A stretch of 64,000 nucleotides of DNA, from assembly GCA_002840895.1 (NCBI GenBank), contig PHCZ01000006.1:300938-364937 (forward strand), in the 5' to 3' direction. The DNA is from Bacteroidetes bacterium HGW-Bacteroidetes-8. Lineage in GTDB: Bacteria > Bacteroidota > Bacteroidia > Bacteroidales > UBA932. The notes beneath the pieces are model-generated. The model worked only from the letters and a program-made list of their open reading frames with translations. It was not told where the DNA came from and ran no database searches. Of this stretch, positions 8,373 through 18,567 are shown piece after piece (within the stretch, counting starts at the first letter, position 1; every line of letters starts with the position of its first letter). The position numbers and the translations under genes were made by a program.

Positions 8373-11300
8373 CTTTAATCGAACCTTTTAGGAATTGAAA
8401 CTTACAAGGTGGTTAAGCGGAAAGGCTACACCTGCCGCAACCTTTAATCGAACCTTTTAGGAATTGAAACATTGGCTATCTTTTCATAACGACAAATTTT
8501 AATTGTCCTTTAATCGAACCTTTTAGGAATTGAAACCCAGTTCCTTTGGATAGGCTATACACTCTGTATGGCCTTTAATCGAACCTTTTAGGAATTGAAA
8601 CTTGGCTTTGATGCTTTTCTTCAGAGCAGCCCTTGCCTTTAATCGAACCTTTTAGGAATTGAAACATATTATTCATTACCTTTTCAATCCATTCACAAAC
8701 AGCCTTTAATCGAACCTTTTAGGAATTGAAACAATGAGATAGCGGGTAACATCGTAGAACAGTACGATCCTTTAATCGAACCTTTTAGGAATTGAAACCT
8801 ATTAACTCTTTTCCTTCGTATTTATCCATATTTGCCTTTAATCGAACCTTTTAGGAATTGAAACGGATCAGCAAAAGGAGTAACTATCAATGTAGAGTCC
8901 TTTAATCGAACCTTTTAGGAATTGAAACCCGTTATCGAAGTTTTTTATCTCAGGGTCTTTTCCACCTTTAATCGAACCTTTTAGGAATTGAAACCTCTAT
9001 AACAGTCTCCCAAGCAGTCTTAAATCTTTCCCTTTAATCGAACCTTTTAGGAATTGAAACTCTCTATCGCTAAAACATATCTGTCTATTGCAGCGACCTT
9101 TAATCGAACCTTTTAGGAATTGAAACCTGGTGAGCACGAAGTGCACAAGGCTGGGTGTTCCCCTTTAATCGAACCTTTTAGGAATTGAAACACAGGAGCA
9201 ATGGAGAGCACTAGCATTGGCCTTGGCCTTTAATCGAACCTTTTAGGAATTGAAACTAGGTCGCAGTCGTACTTGATACTTCACCTACAACCTTTAATCG
9301 AACCTTTTAGGAATTGAAACATGGTAATTGCTACAAAAACGCCATCCCCTTTGAATCCTTTAATCGAACCTTTTAGGAATTGAAACGGCATACCTGGGCC
9401 ACTATCTTTGTCAATGAGTGCTCCTTTAATCGAACCTTTTAGGAATTGAAACACCCTTGCAACTATCAGCATCTACCGAGATACTGACCTTTAATCGAAC
9501 CTTTTAGGAATTGAAACCTATCAACTACGGAATCAAAAGGAGTTGTAATAGCCTTTAATCGAACCTTTTAGGAATTGAAACACGCAAAAAACGTATGCTA
9601 CACAGGGTCAAATTTTCCTTTAATCGAACCTTTTAGGAATTGAAACCTGGGGATAGATATTGTTTTATTTTTGTCAATATCTCCTTTAATCGAACCTTTT
9701 AGGAATTGAAACCAGCTATTGAGGATATTATTGCTCAGTTAGTTTTTTCCCTTTAATCGAACCTTTTAGGAATTGAAACTACAGACGTTATAATGAAAAA
9801 GCGTACACACTCCAGACCTTTAATCGAACCTTTTAGGAATTGAAACATGCTACGTACTGGAGAGCGTTATCGCTATCTGCTCCTTTAATCGAACCTTTTA
9901 GGAATTGAAACATCCCTGCCTATATAGTTTGTGCTATTAGTGTAGTCTCCTTTAATCGAACCTTTTAGGAATTGAAACCCATTGATTTTTTTATATACCT
10001 CATAGAGAATTACCTTTAATCGAACCTTTTAGGAATTGAAACTCCCCTTTGAATCAATTGAACAATTTAATGAATTTACCTTTAATCGAACCTTTTAGGA
10101 ATTGAAACAGCCTAAAATGATGCAGTTACTTTTACGGACAACGGCCTTTAATCGAACCTTTTAGGAATTGAAACTTGATAGATAGTCTTGAAACTGCCAC
10201 TTTTGAATCGTCCTTTAATCGAACCTTTTAGGAATTGAAACTTGTGCGGACTTTATGTGTGAAACCTTTGGGATAACCTTTAATCGAACCTTTTAGGAAT
10301 TGAAACGTGGTTGTTGGGGCTACTGATGTAGTCGGTGCGGCACCTTTAATCGAACCTTTTAGGAATTGAAACATTTAAAAACCTTGAACGAGTGCCGTTG
10401 AATGATCCTTTAATCGAACCTTTTAGGAATTGAAACAATTATCTCTATTACTAATTACTTTATAACTATATCCTTTAATCGAACCTTTTAGGAATTGAAA
10501 CAAAACAGAGGCATACCCCTCAATAAAGAGGTTTTCCTTTAATCGAACCTTTTAGGAATTGAAACCTTACAGACTTGCAAAATTAGCCGGTATGGAGGTA
10601 CCTTTAATCGAACCTTTTAGGAATTGAAACTTGTGCGGACTTTATGTGTGAAACCTTTGGGATAAATCCTTTAATCGAACCTTTTAGGAATTGAAACACT
10701 ATTGCACGGGGAGGCGTTTATCTACAAAGAGACCTTTAATCGAACCTTTTAGGAATTGAAACATCCGTTCTAGTAATTTATTCGTTTTCATGCGAAAAGC
10801 CTTTAATCGAACCTTTTAGGAATTGAAACCTTCTATATCCCGCACCTAAAGCACTAAATCCAAACCCTTTAATCGAACTTGAAACACATCAAAAGTATGT
10901 GTGCCCGTTAATGTGGCACTTACCTTTAATCGAACCTTTTAGGAATTGAAACCGCTTTCGTGTCCGATTTGTGCCAAAAACATAGCTCCTTTAATCGAAC
11001 CTTTTAGGAATTGAAACTCATTATGTGAGTTTGGAGATGCACCTAAATAGCCTTTAATCGAACCTTTTAGGAATTGAAACAAACTATGTCAACATTATAA
11101 GAGGGCATTATATACCCTTTAATCGAACCTTTTAGGAATTGAAACGCGTCATTGAGTTGGATGACATTTTCACATCCTGTCCTTTAATCGAACCTTTTAG
11201 GAATTGAAACCTCCAATCTACACTTTCTCTCAATACCCTCCGGAACCTTTAATCGAACCTTTTAGGAATTGAAACACTTTAGCTGCGTTGTAAGCTTCAT

Positions 11301-14264
11301 CCAGGATGTGCCTTTAATCGAACCTTTTAGGAATTGAAACATCCTTAACGTTCTTACGAAGGGTGAGCTGAGATTCCTTTAATCGAACCTTTTAGGAATT
11401 GAAACATCCGCTCTAATAATTTACTCGTTTTCATGGGAGCCTTTAATCGAACCTTTTAGGAATTGAAACAATCTACGCTACAGGTATGAGATTATCGAGG
11501 TAGACCTTTAATCGAACCTTTTAGGAATTGAAACACAATAGAGCTCATTGAATATCGTTACGATAAGCACCTTTAATCGAACCTTTTAGGAATTGAAACA
11601 AGAGTGCTGAATGTTTTCCGATGATAATATTTCCCTTTAATCGAACCTTTTAGGAATTGAAACTATGGCAGAGTATCTTATCAAACGTAACCCGAAACCT
11701 TTAATCGAACCTTTTAGGAATTGAAACAAGAACAAGTCAATAGATAACCCGTAAACAAAACACCTTTAATCGAACCTTTTAGGAATTGAAACCCAAGAGC
11801 GTCAACCGACTCCTGAGAGGCCTGAGCCCTTTAATCGAACCTTTTAGGAATTGAAACGCTTTTATTTTCTTTGATATAGCATCTACGCCTATCCTTTAAT
11901 CGAACCTTTTAGGAATTGAAACCCAGAACAAAATCTCCGGTGAAATTAGCGAATGTACCTTTAATCGAACCTTTTAGGAATTGAAACAGAAGAAATTCGT
12001 TGATGAGAATAAAAAGGCCTTTCCTTTAATCGAACCTTTTAGGAATTGAAACTACGATATTTATATTTATGATTCGGTAAGCGAAGCCTTTAATCGAACC
12101 TTTTAGGAATTGAAACAAATATAATGTTGGCGAAACTATCTATCTCAAAGCCTTTAATCGAACCTTTTAGGAATTGAAACACTCTTGAAAACCCCTGATA
12201 ATATAAAGGGTTTGGCCTTTAATCGAACCTTTTAGGAATTGAAACATAGCTGGCGGTTCAGCCTTTATACAGATTCGTAGCCTTTAATCGAACCTTTTAG
12301 GAATTGAAACCATATATTTAATATGCAGGGCTTTAGCTCATTATGTCCTTTAATCGAACCTTTTAGGAATTGAAACCCAGTTCTGACCTTGTAGTCTCGG
12401 CAGAGTTCGATCCTTTAATCGAACCTTTTAGGAATTGAAACATTTTAGAGATAAATATGCTCTTTTAAAAGTTGGCACCTTTAATCGAACCTTTTAGGAA
12501 TTGAAACTTAACCAAACTTGTGTTCTGCCTTTTATCTGCACTCCCTTTAATCGAACCTTTTAGGAATTGAAACATCCTACAATGAAAGGGGTAAATGATG
12601 CAGTTAGACCTTTAATCGAACCTTTTAGGAATTGAAACATCGAAAGGGTGGTTAGTTGGAAAAACCAAAATGACCTTTAATCGAACCTTTTAGGAATTGA
12701 AACGGTTCAGAGCCTCAGCGGTGAGATAACCTCTTGTCCTTTAATCGAACCTTTTAGGAATTGAAACTTTGATTTGTAACTTATCTTTATCACCAACTTT
12801 TCCTTTAATCGAACCTTTTAGGAATTGAAACAAAGAGCAAATTGCATTTAAGCAGCAGCAAAAAGGACCTTTAATCGAACCTTTTAGGAATTGAAACAAC
12901 TTGAATCGCTTTTAATGTTCGGAGTATGGAACCCTTTAATCGAACCTTTTAGGAATTGAAACCCCCACCCGATTTGCGACATTAGGGCAGAAACTTCCTT
13001 TAATCGAACCTTTTAGGAATTGAAACATGATATACACAAAAGACCTTGTAGATTTCTGCACACCTTTAATCGAACCTTTTAGGAATTGAAACGGTAGCAG
13101 CCGAATCAGAGGGCAATTTGTATGTAGCCTTTAATCGAACCTTTTAGGAATTGAAACCTTGTAAGCATCACTATAATATCAGCAATAAATCTCCTTTAAT
13201 CGAACCTTTTAGGAATTGAAACCTAAGTCTAGCCATTCTTGCTGCAGGACCTTCCACCCTTTAATCGAACCTTTTAGGAATTGAAACCCAGTTACATTCC
13301 GGCATATTATCCCAGATGCAATATCCTTTAATCGAACCTTTTAGGAATTGAAACATTTAACCACCCTCACAATTGAGGAATTGGAGGAGGCCCTTTAATC
13401 GAACCTTTTAGGAATTGAAACAATCTTTTGAGTAAGATACTGCAAACCCACTATATCCTTTAATCGAACCTTTTAGGAATTGAAACAGAAAATGTGATGG
13501 TGCATTAGCTATTCATCACTCCTTTAATCGAACCTTTTAGGAATTGAAACACAAATGTAGTTACTATTGATGATGGTGATTATGATCCTTTAATCGAACC
13601 TTTTAGGAATTGAAACTCTACGGTTCTAAAAGAAGAGGGACAACTAGTTCTCCTTTAATCGAACCTTTTAGGAATTGAAACACAATTAACACTTTTTTAG
13701 ATGGCCAAAAGAACGGCCTTTAATCGAACCTTTTAGGAATTGAAACATCGTTCTTATGACATCTAATATGCCTCAAAGGTTCCTTTAATCGAACCTTTAG
13801 GAATTGAAACAATCTACGCTATAGGTATGAGATTATCGAGGTCGCCTTTAATCGAACCTTTTAGGAATTGAAACTATTTGACGTTCAATCCCTTTTTCAG
13901 CATCACTCCCCTTTAATCGAACCTTTTAGGAATTGAAACACTAGAAAAAGCAAACATAATGAGAAGAATAGGTACCTTTAATCGAACCTTTTAGGAATTG
14001 AAACTCGGGTTTTTTCTTCCCAAATCTGATTGGCGAAGCCTTTAATCGAACCTTTTAGGAATTGAAACAACGGGAGTGCCACCGAATTGGCAGAAGATGG
14101 CACCTTTAATCGAACCTTTTAGGAATTGAAACACGAATGTGTTTCCCCCAGACAGTTTAGCTGAAGCACCTTTAATCGAACCTTTTAGGAATTGAAACAA
14201 ATTATATAATTTCTGGTAATTCTACTGTTTGACCCCTTTAATCGAACCTTTTAGGAATTGAAAC
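8373..14264 (+). CRISPR. CRISPR array, 91 repeats of 30 bp and 90 spacers
   Basis: The repeat is 30 bp, beginning CCTTTAATCG and ending GAATTGAAAC. I counted 91 copies and 90 spacers, mostly 34-37 nt (range 33-39). Three copies deviate: the first (8373-8401, 29 nt, one A short in the GAAAC end), one at 10866-10885 (20 nt, 10-bp internal deletion), and one at 13782-13810 (29 nt, one T short). The last repeat (14235-14264) is intact. Spacer pairs 10242/10631, 10763/11406 and 11470/13811 (start positions) are near-duplicates. The repeat end ATTGAAAC and the flanking cas1-cas2 fit a type I-B system with the leader on the left. Confidence 0.98.
10866..10885 (+). repeat. Internally deleted CRISPR repeat (20 of 30 bp)
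   Basis: This repeat keeps the first 13 and last 7 bases (CCTTTAATCGAAC + TTGAAAC) and lacks the 10 bases between. The lost part is the centre of the repeat, so Cas6 recognition is probably impaired. The two neighbouring spacers, starting at 10830 and 10886, may then stay joined in one RNA. It lies in the middle of the array, not at the old end. Confidence 0.9.
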
Positions 14265-14459
14265 TCAACAATACCAACAACTGTCTCACTATTGGGTTAT
14301 ATTACCAAAGACAACAAACCTTTGATTCCTTTTTTTGAAAAGCTTGCAGCAATTACCAAGAGCGAAGCTAATCGTACCAAATATCTTGAAAAGGTAGAGG
14401 TCTACAAACAAATGGTTGCAAAAAATGAAGCCGCCGCCGCTGCCGCCGCTGCGAAATAG
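14265..14459 (+). pseudogene. 3' remnant of an interrupted gene abutting the array
   Basis: Directly after the last repeat an open frame of 64 codons runs to TAG at 14457. It has no start codon near its beginning, and the frame hits TGA inside the last repeat. The peptide reads as real protein: GYITKDNKPLIPFFEKLAAI, then a charged helix, and a tail of eight alanines and a lysine encoded by GC-rich GCC/GCT codons. The middle resembles the last helices of a TPR protein, but I cannot name the family. A terminator follows 45 bp later, as for a normal gene end. The 5' part is not in the window, so insertion of the CRISPR locus or a deletion into the array is inferred. Confidence 0.6.
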
Positions 14460-14503
14460 TTTTGGCAGAGTTTGATATAACTCATAATAAGTCAATTAGA
14501 TAT

Positions 14504-14540
14504 AAATCCCAATTTTCCAAATATGGAAAATTGGGATTTT
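14504..14540. terminator. Strong intrinsic terminator
   Basis: AAATCCCAATTTTCC and GGAAAATTGGGATTT form a perfect 15-bp stem with a 6-nt loop, followed by T. The preceding AAA makes it usable in both directions. It ends whatever transcript crosses the array and the gene remnant, and isolates the DUF4954 gene. The rest of 14541-14651 holds only a weak promoter-like TACATTCG at 14598-14605. Confidence 0.85.
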
Positions 14541-14678
14541 CAACTACCTAAACAGTATATAATTACATCAAACACTGGCAAAGCTAATTTTTTTTACTAC
14601 ATTCGCACCTCGTAAGCCGGCGGTAATCACCACAGTTGAGATCTGCAGGCATTGCAACTAAATTTAAAAATTGAAATA

Positions 14679-16652
14679 ATGAGGAATTTATCTCAGCACG
14701 AGATTGGCTCACTGATAGCTAATCTTTGTGTGGCGGAAGACTGGACTCAAGTCTTTGTGTCGGAGAGGTTCTCAGCAGATCACGTACACAGCACCCGATT
14801 CTCGGGCAAAGTTGTACTTGGACATTTTGAGAAATCTTTTACGATTGCCGGCGGCCTGGTCCGCCACTCTGGCATCAGAAATGCAACTATTCACAATTGT
14901 GAAATAGGGAACAATGTTCTCATAGAGAACGTGCTTAACCATATCTCCAACTATAGGGTGGGAGATGATTGCTATATCCAGAACGTTAATGTAATTGCCG
15001 TTGAGGAGTTCACCACTTTCGGGAACAATGTACGCGTTAGTGTGCTCAACGAAATGGGGGGCAGAGAGGTGCCTATTTATGACAACCTCTCATCTTCACT
15101 CGCCTATATTATTGCCCTTTACCGCCATAAGAAAAAGGCGATAGAGAATTTCGAAAAGCTTATTGAGAAATATGCCCGGGAGAGTGGGTCAGATATGGGC
15201 TCTATTGGCAAGGGTGTGAAGATTCTCAATACCGGAACAATAAAACACGTTAAGATTGGAGATTGTGCCAAGATTGTGAACACATCCCGGCTGGAGAACG
15301 GGAGCATCAATAGCAACAAAGAGGCACCCGTCTATGTTGGGGATAGCGTGATTGCAAAGGATTTTATCTTCTCTTCGGGCTCATATGTAGCCGATGGCGC
15401 TACTGTAAGCAGATGTTTTGCAGGGCAGTCGTGTCATATCTCTCACAATTTTTCTGCTCACGACTCTTTGCTCTTTGCCAATTGCAAATTTGAAAATGGA
15501 GAGGCCTGTGCAGTTTTTGCAGGACCATTCACTGTATCTATTCACAAATCGAGTCTGCTCATAGCCGGAATGCTCTCATTCCTTAATGCCGGGAGCGGGT
15601 CCAACCAGAGTAACCATATGTACAAACTGGGCCCTATCCATCAAGGGATAATTGAAAGGGGCTCAAAAACTACCAGTGATTCATATATTCTGTGGCCTGC
15701 AAAGGTGGGAGCATTCTCACTAGTTATGGGGAGGCACTACCGCCACTCGGATACCTCCGATATGCCGTTCTCATATTTGATTGAGAAATCGGATGATACA
15801 TATCTGATTCCGGGTGTAAACCTTAGGAGTGTGGGTACTATTCGCGATGCACAAAAGTGGCCGCTCAGAGATACCCGCACCGACCCGAATCTGCTTGACC
15901 TTATAAATTATAATCTGCTTAGCCCCTACACCATCCAGAAGATGATAAGGGGAAGGGCCATTTTGATAGACCTTAAAACAGTATCGGGGGAGACTTCGGA
16001 TACCTACACATACAGAAGCTCCAAGATCAAGAACTCATCCCTGAGAAACGGAATTACTCTTTACGAGAAAGCTATCAATAAATTCTTTGGCAATTCTCTT
16101 ATTAAGAGGCTGGAGGGGACTGAATTCAAAAATATAGAGCAGGTTAGAGCGCAACTAAAACCAACGCACAAACTGGGAGAAGGGGAGTGGGTAGACCTCT
16201 CGGGTCTTATTGTTCCAAAATCTGAGGTGGAGAGAATTGTCTCTCAGGTAGAGAGCGGGCAGATAACCCTTGCTCAGATAGAACAGAGATTTCGTGAACT
16301 GCACAAAGAGTACTACGATATGGAGTGGAGCTGGGCCTATGGAGCGATGGAGAGGTATTACAAAATAGATCTCTCTCAAATTACTGTAGATGAGATCCGT
16401 TCGCTGGTAGAAACCTGGAGGGAGTCTGTGGTCATTATGGACGAGATGCTCTATAAAGATGCTATGAAGGAGTTCTCAATCACCTCAATGATAGGTTTTG
16501 GGGTTGACGGATCTGAGACGGAGAAGATTGAGGACTTTGAGTCGGTAAGGGGCGAATTCGAGAGTAACCCTTTAATATCTGCTATTCGTAAACATATTGA
16601 GGCGAAATCGGCTCTGGCTCAGGAGCTGCTTTCAAGACTATCTACACTTTAA
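14679..16652 (+). CDS. DUF4954 family protein (left-handed beta-helix)
   Basis: This is a large conserved Bacteroidetes protein of unknown function (DUF4954). The first ~350 residues show hexapeptide-like repeats typical of left-handed beta-helix acyl- or nucleotidyl-transferases (for example IGNNVLIENVLNHI, VGDDCYIQNVNVI, VKIGDCAKIVNTS). The C-terminal third is helical and charged. The ATG at 14679 (MRNLSQHEIGSL) is preferred over the upstream in-frame ATG at 14652, giving 657 aa. It is followed 12 bp later by glmS. That pairing suggests a link to amino-sugar or cell-envelope metabolism, but this is inference from context only. Confidence 0.8.
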   Translation: MRNLSQHEIGSLIANLCVAEDWTQVFVSERFSADHVHSTRFSGKVVLGHFEKSFTIAGGLVRHSGIRNATIHNCEIGNNVLIENVLNHISNYRVGDDCYIQNVNVIAVEEFTTFGNNVRVSVLNEMGGREVPIYDNLSSSLAYIIALYRHKKKAIENFEKLIEKYARESGSDMGSIGKGVKILNTGTIKHVKIGDCAKIVNTSRLENGSINSNKEAPVYVGDSVIAKDFIFSSGSYVADGATVSRCFAGQSCHISHNFSAHDSLLFANCKFENGEACAVFAGPFTVSIHKSSLLIAGMLSFLNAGSGSNQSNHMYKLGPIHQGIIERGSKTTSDSYILWPAKVGAFSLVMGRHYRHSDTSDMPFSYLIEKSDDTYLIPGVNLRSVGTIRDAQKWPLRDTRTDPNLLDLINYNLLSPYTIQKMIRGRAILIDLKTVSGETSDTYTYRSSKIKNSSLRNGITLYEKAINKFFGNSLIKRLEGTEFKNIEQVRAQLKPTHKLGEGEWVDLSGLIVPKSEVERIVSQVESGQITLAQIEQRFRELHKEYYDMEWSWAYGAMERYYKIDLSQITVDEIRSLVETWRESVVIMDEMLYKDAMKEFSITSMIGFGVDGSETEKIEDFESVRGEFESNPLISAIRKHIEAKSALAQELLSRLSTL

Positions 16653-16664
16653 ATTTACATTCAT

Positions 16665-18488
16665 ATGTGTGGAATAGTCGGATACACCGGACATCGCTGT
16701 GCGTGTCCCATCCTTATAAATGGTTTAAAACGTCTTGAATACCGGGGCTATGACAGTGCCGGTGTGGCTCTAATCAACCCCTGTGGGGAGATAAATATCT
16801 ACAAAGCAAAGGGAAAAGTTGCAGAGCTTGAGTGCTTTATGCAAAACAAACCTAAAGAGGGTTGTACAGGAATTGCCCATACAAGGTGGGCGACTCACGG
16901 CGAACCCAACAAGGTGAATGCCCATCCCCACTACTCATCTTCTGAGAGGATAGCTCTTATCCACAACGGAATTATTGAGAACTACTCCCCTTTAAGGGAG
17001 ATGCTTATTCAAAATGGATATGAGTTCAAAAGTACAACCGATACCGAGGTGCTTGTGCAGCTTATAGAGTTTGTGCGAGAGAGCGAAGTGTGCGACCTTC
17101 TTACAGCTATTAGAGTTGCACTTGGCAGCGTGGTGGGCAGCTATGCAATTGCGATTATTGAGAGAGATAATCCAGGGACAATCATTGCCGCCCGTAAAAG
17201 CAGTCCGCTGGTTGTGGGCGTAGGGGATGGTGAATTTTTTATCGCCTCCGATGCATCTGCAATTATTGAGTATACATCTTCTGTAACCTATTTGAACGAC
17301 GAAGAGGTTGCAGTTATGAGTCTTGAAGATGGCCTAAAGGTTGTAAATCTGCTTAACCAAGAGCTGATTCCGGCATTTATAAAGTTAGATCTTACACTCT
17401 CTCAGCTGGAGAAGAGCGGATACGAACACTTTATGCTCAAGGAGATCTTTGAGCAGCCTAAAACCATCTTTGACTGTACACGGGGGAGAATCAATGTAGA
17501 GGGTAACAACATTGCCCTCTCCGGAATAATTGACAACAGGGAGAGGTTCCTGAATGCACGCAGGATAATTATTGTTGCTTGCGGCACTTCCTGGCACTCT
17601 GCACTTATCGGGGAGCATATCCTTGAATCTTTATGCAGGATTCCGGTGGAGGTTGAGTATGCATCGGAGTTCAGGTACAGGAATCCGGTTATCTACCCGG
17701 ACGATATTGTAATAGCAATATCTCAATCGGGCGAGACTGCAGATACCCTTGCTGCTGTGGAGCTTGCAAAGTCCTGCGGGGCATTTGTCTACGGAATCTG
17801 CAATGCGGTTGGCTCCTCAATTTCACGTGCAGCACACTCCGGCTCCTATATCCACGTAGGCCCCGAGATTGGGGTAGCATCTACAAAGGCATTTACCGGG
17901 CAGATAACTGTGCTCATAATGATGGCTCTTGCCCTTGCAGATCCTATTCGGGGAGATGTTGTGCGGGAGCTGAATAAAATTCCGGGGAAGATTGAGGAGA
18001 TACTCAGGACAAAGGACTCTATATGCGAGTTAGCTAATTCACTAACAGATGCAAAAGGGTTCATCTATTTGGGCAGAGGGATAAATTATCCTGTTGCTCT
18101 TGAAGGAGCTCTAAAACTCAAAGAGATAACCTATACACACGCAGAAGGTTACCCTGCAGCCGAGATGAAACACGGCCCCATTGCACTGGTAGAGGAGGGT
18201 GTTCCGGTTATTGTAATTGCAACAGATAGCTCTGTATATGACAAGGTTATAAGTAATATTCAGGAGATTAAGGCCCGCAGGGGCAGGGTGATAGCAGTTG
18301 TCACCAGAGGAGATACTCAGGTTGTGAGTCTTGCAGATAGTGTGATTGAAGTGCCGCCAACCATAGAGTATCTAAACCCCCTGCTCTCTGTGATTCCGCT
18401 GCAACTACTTGCATATCATATAGCTGTCAATAAAGGGCTTGATGTAGATCAACCACGCAACCTGGCAAAATCGGTAACGGTAGAGTAA
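16665..18488 (+). CDS. glmS: Glutamine--fructose-6-phosphate aminotransferase (isomerising)
   Basis: GlmS makes glucosamine-6-phosphate from fructose-6-phosphate and glutamine, the entry to peptidoglycan and LPS amino sugars. The 607-aa protein starts MCGIVGYTG with the nucleophilic Cys2 of the class II glutaminase domain. It contains RLEYRGYDSAG and HTRWATHG, then two SIS sugar-isomerase domains (CGTSWHSAL, SQSGETADTLAA, STKAFTGQ) and ends DQPRNLAKSVTVE, the canonical C-terminus. Length and motifs are standard. It is cytoplasmic and probably co-transcribed with the upstream DUF4954 gene. Confidence 0.97.
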   Translation: MCGIVGYTGHRCACPILINGLKRLEYRGYDSAGVALINPCGEINIYKAKGKVAELECFMQNKPKEGCTGIAHTRWATHGEPNKVNAHPHYSSSERIALIHNGIIENYSPLREMLIQNGYEFKSTTDTEVLVQLIEFVRESEVCDLLTAIRVALGSVVGSYAIAIIERDNPGTIIAARKSSPLVVGVGDGEFFIASDASAIIEYTSSVTYLNDEEVAVMSLEDGLKVVNLLNQELIPAFIKLDLTLSQLEKSGYEHFMLKEIFEQPKTIFDCTRGRINVEGNNIALSGIIDNRERFLNARRIIIVACGTSWHSALIGEHILESLCRIPVEVEYASEFRYRNPVIYPDDIVIAISQSGETADTLAAVELAKSCGAFVYGICNAVGSSISRAAHSGSYIHVGPEIGVASTKAFTGQITVLIMMALALADPIRGDVVRELNKIPGKIEEILRTKDSICELANSLTDAKGFIYLGRGINYPVALEGALKLKEITYTHAEGYPAAEMKHGPIALVEEGVPVIVIATDSSVYDKVISNIQEIKARRGRVIAVVTRGDTQVVSLADSVIEVPPTIEYLNPLLSVIPLQLLAYHIAVNKGLDVDQPRNLAKSVTVE

Positions 18489-18567
18489 TAATCACCGGGA
18501 TCTTTTGCCGGTCATTGATATTAAAAACAATTAAGTGTGGTTATTTAATAGGTTAATAATTGAATAA

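Noticed and set aside
9281-9472. - strand open frame with repeated QFLKGSIKG
   Set aside because: It is the translation of three CRISPR repeats and their spacers, not a gene.
10501-12215. Spacers at 10502 and 12181 contain hairpin-like sequence (CCTC-GAGG, ACCC-GGGT) that could be terminators of the array
   Set aside because: They lie in spacers without conserved T tracts and more likely reflect terminators in the targeted phage DNA.
10109-12608. Spacers at 10109 and 12574 share AAATGATGCAGTTA
   Set aside because: Only 14 bases agree and the reading frames differ. This may be chance among 90 spacers.
14289-14495. - strand 68-aa open frame after the array
   Set aside because: It is antisense to the gene remnant whose + strand reading gives a far more protein-like sequence.
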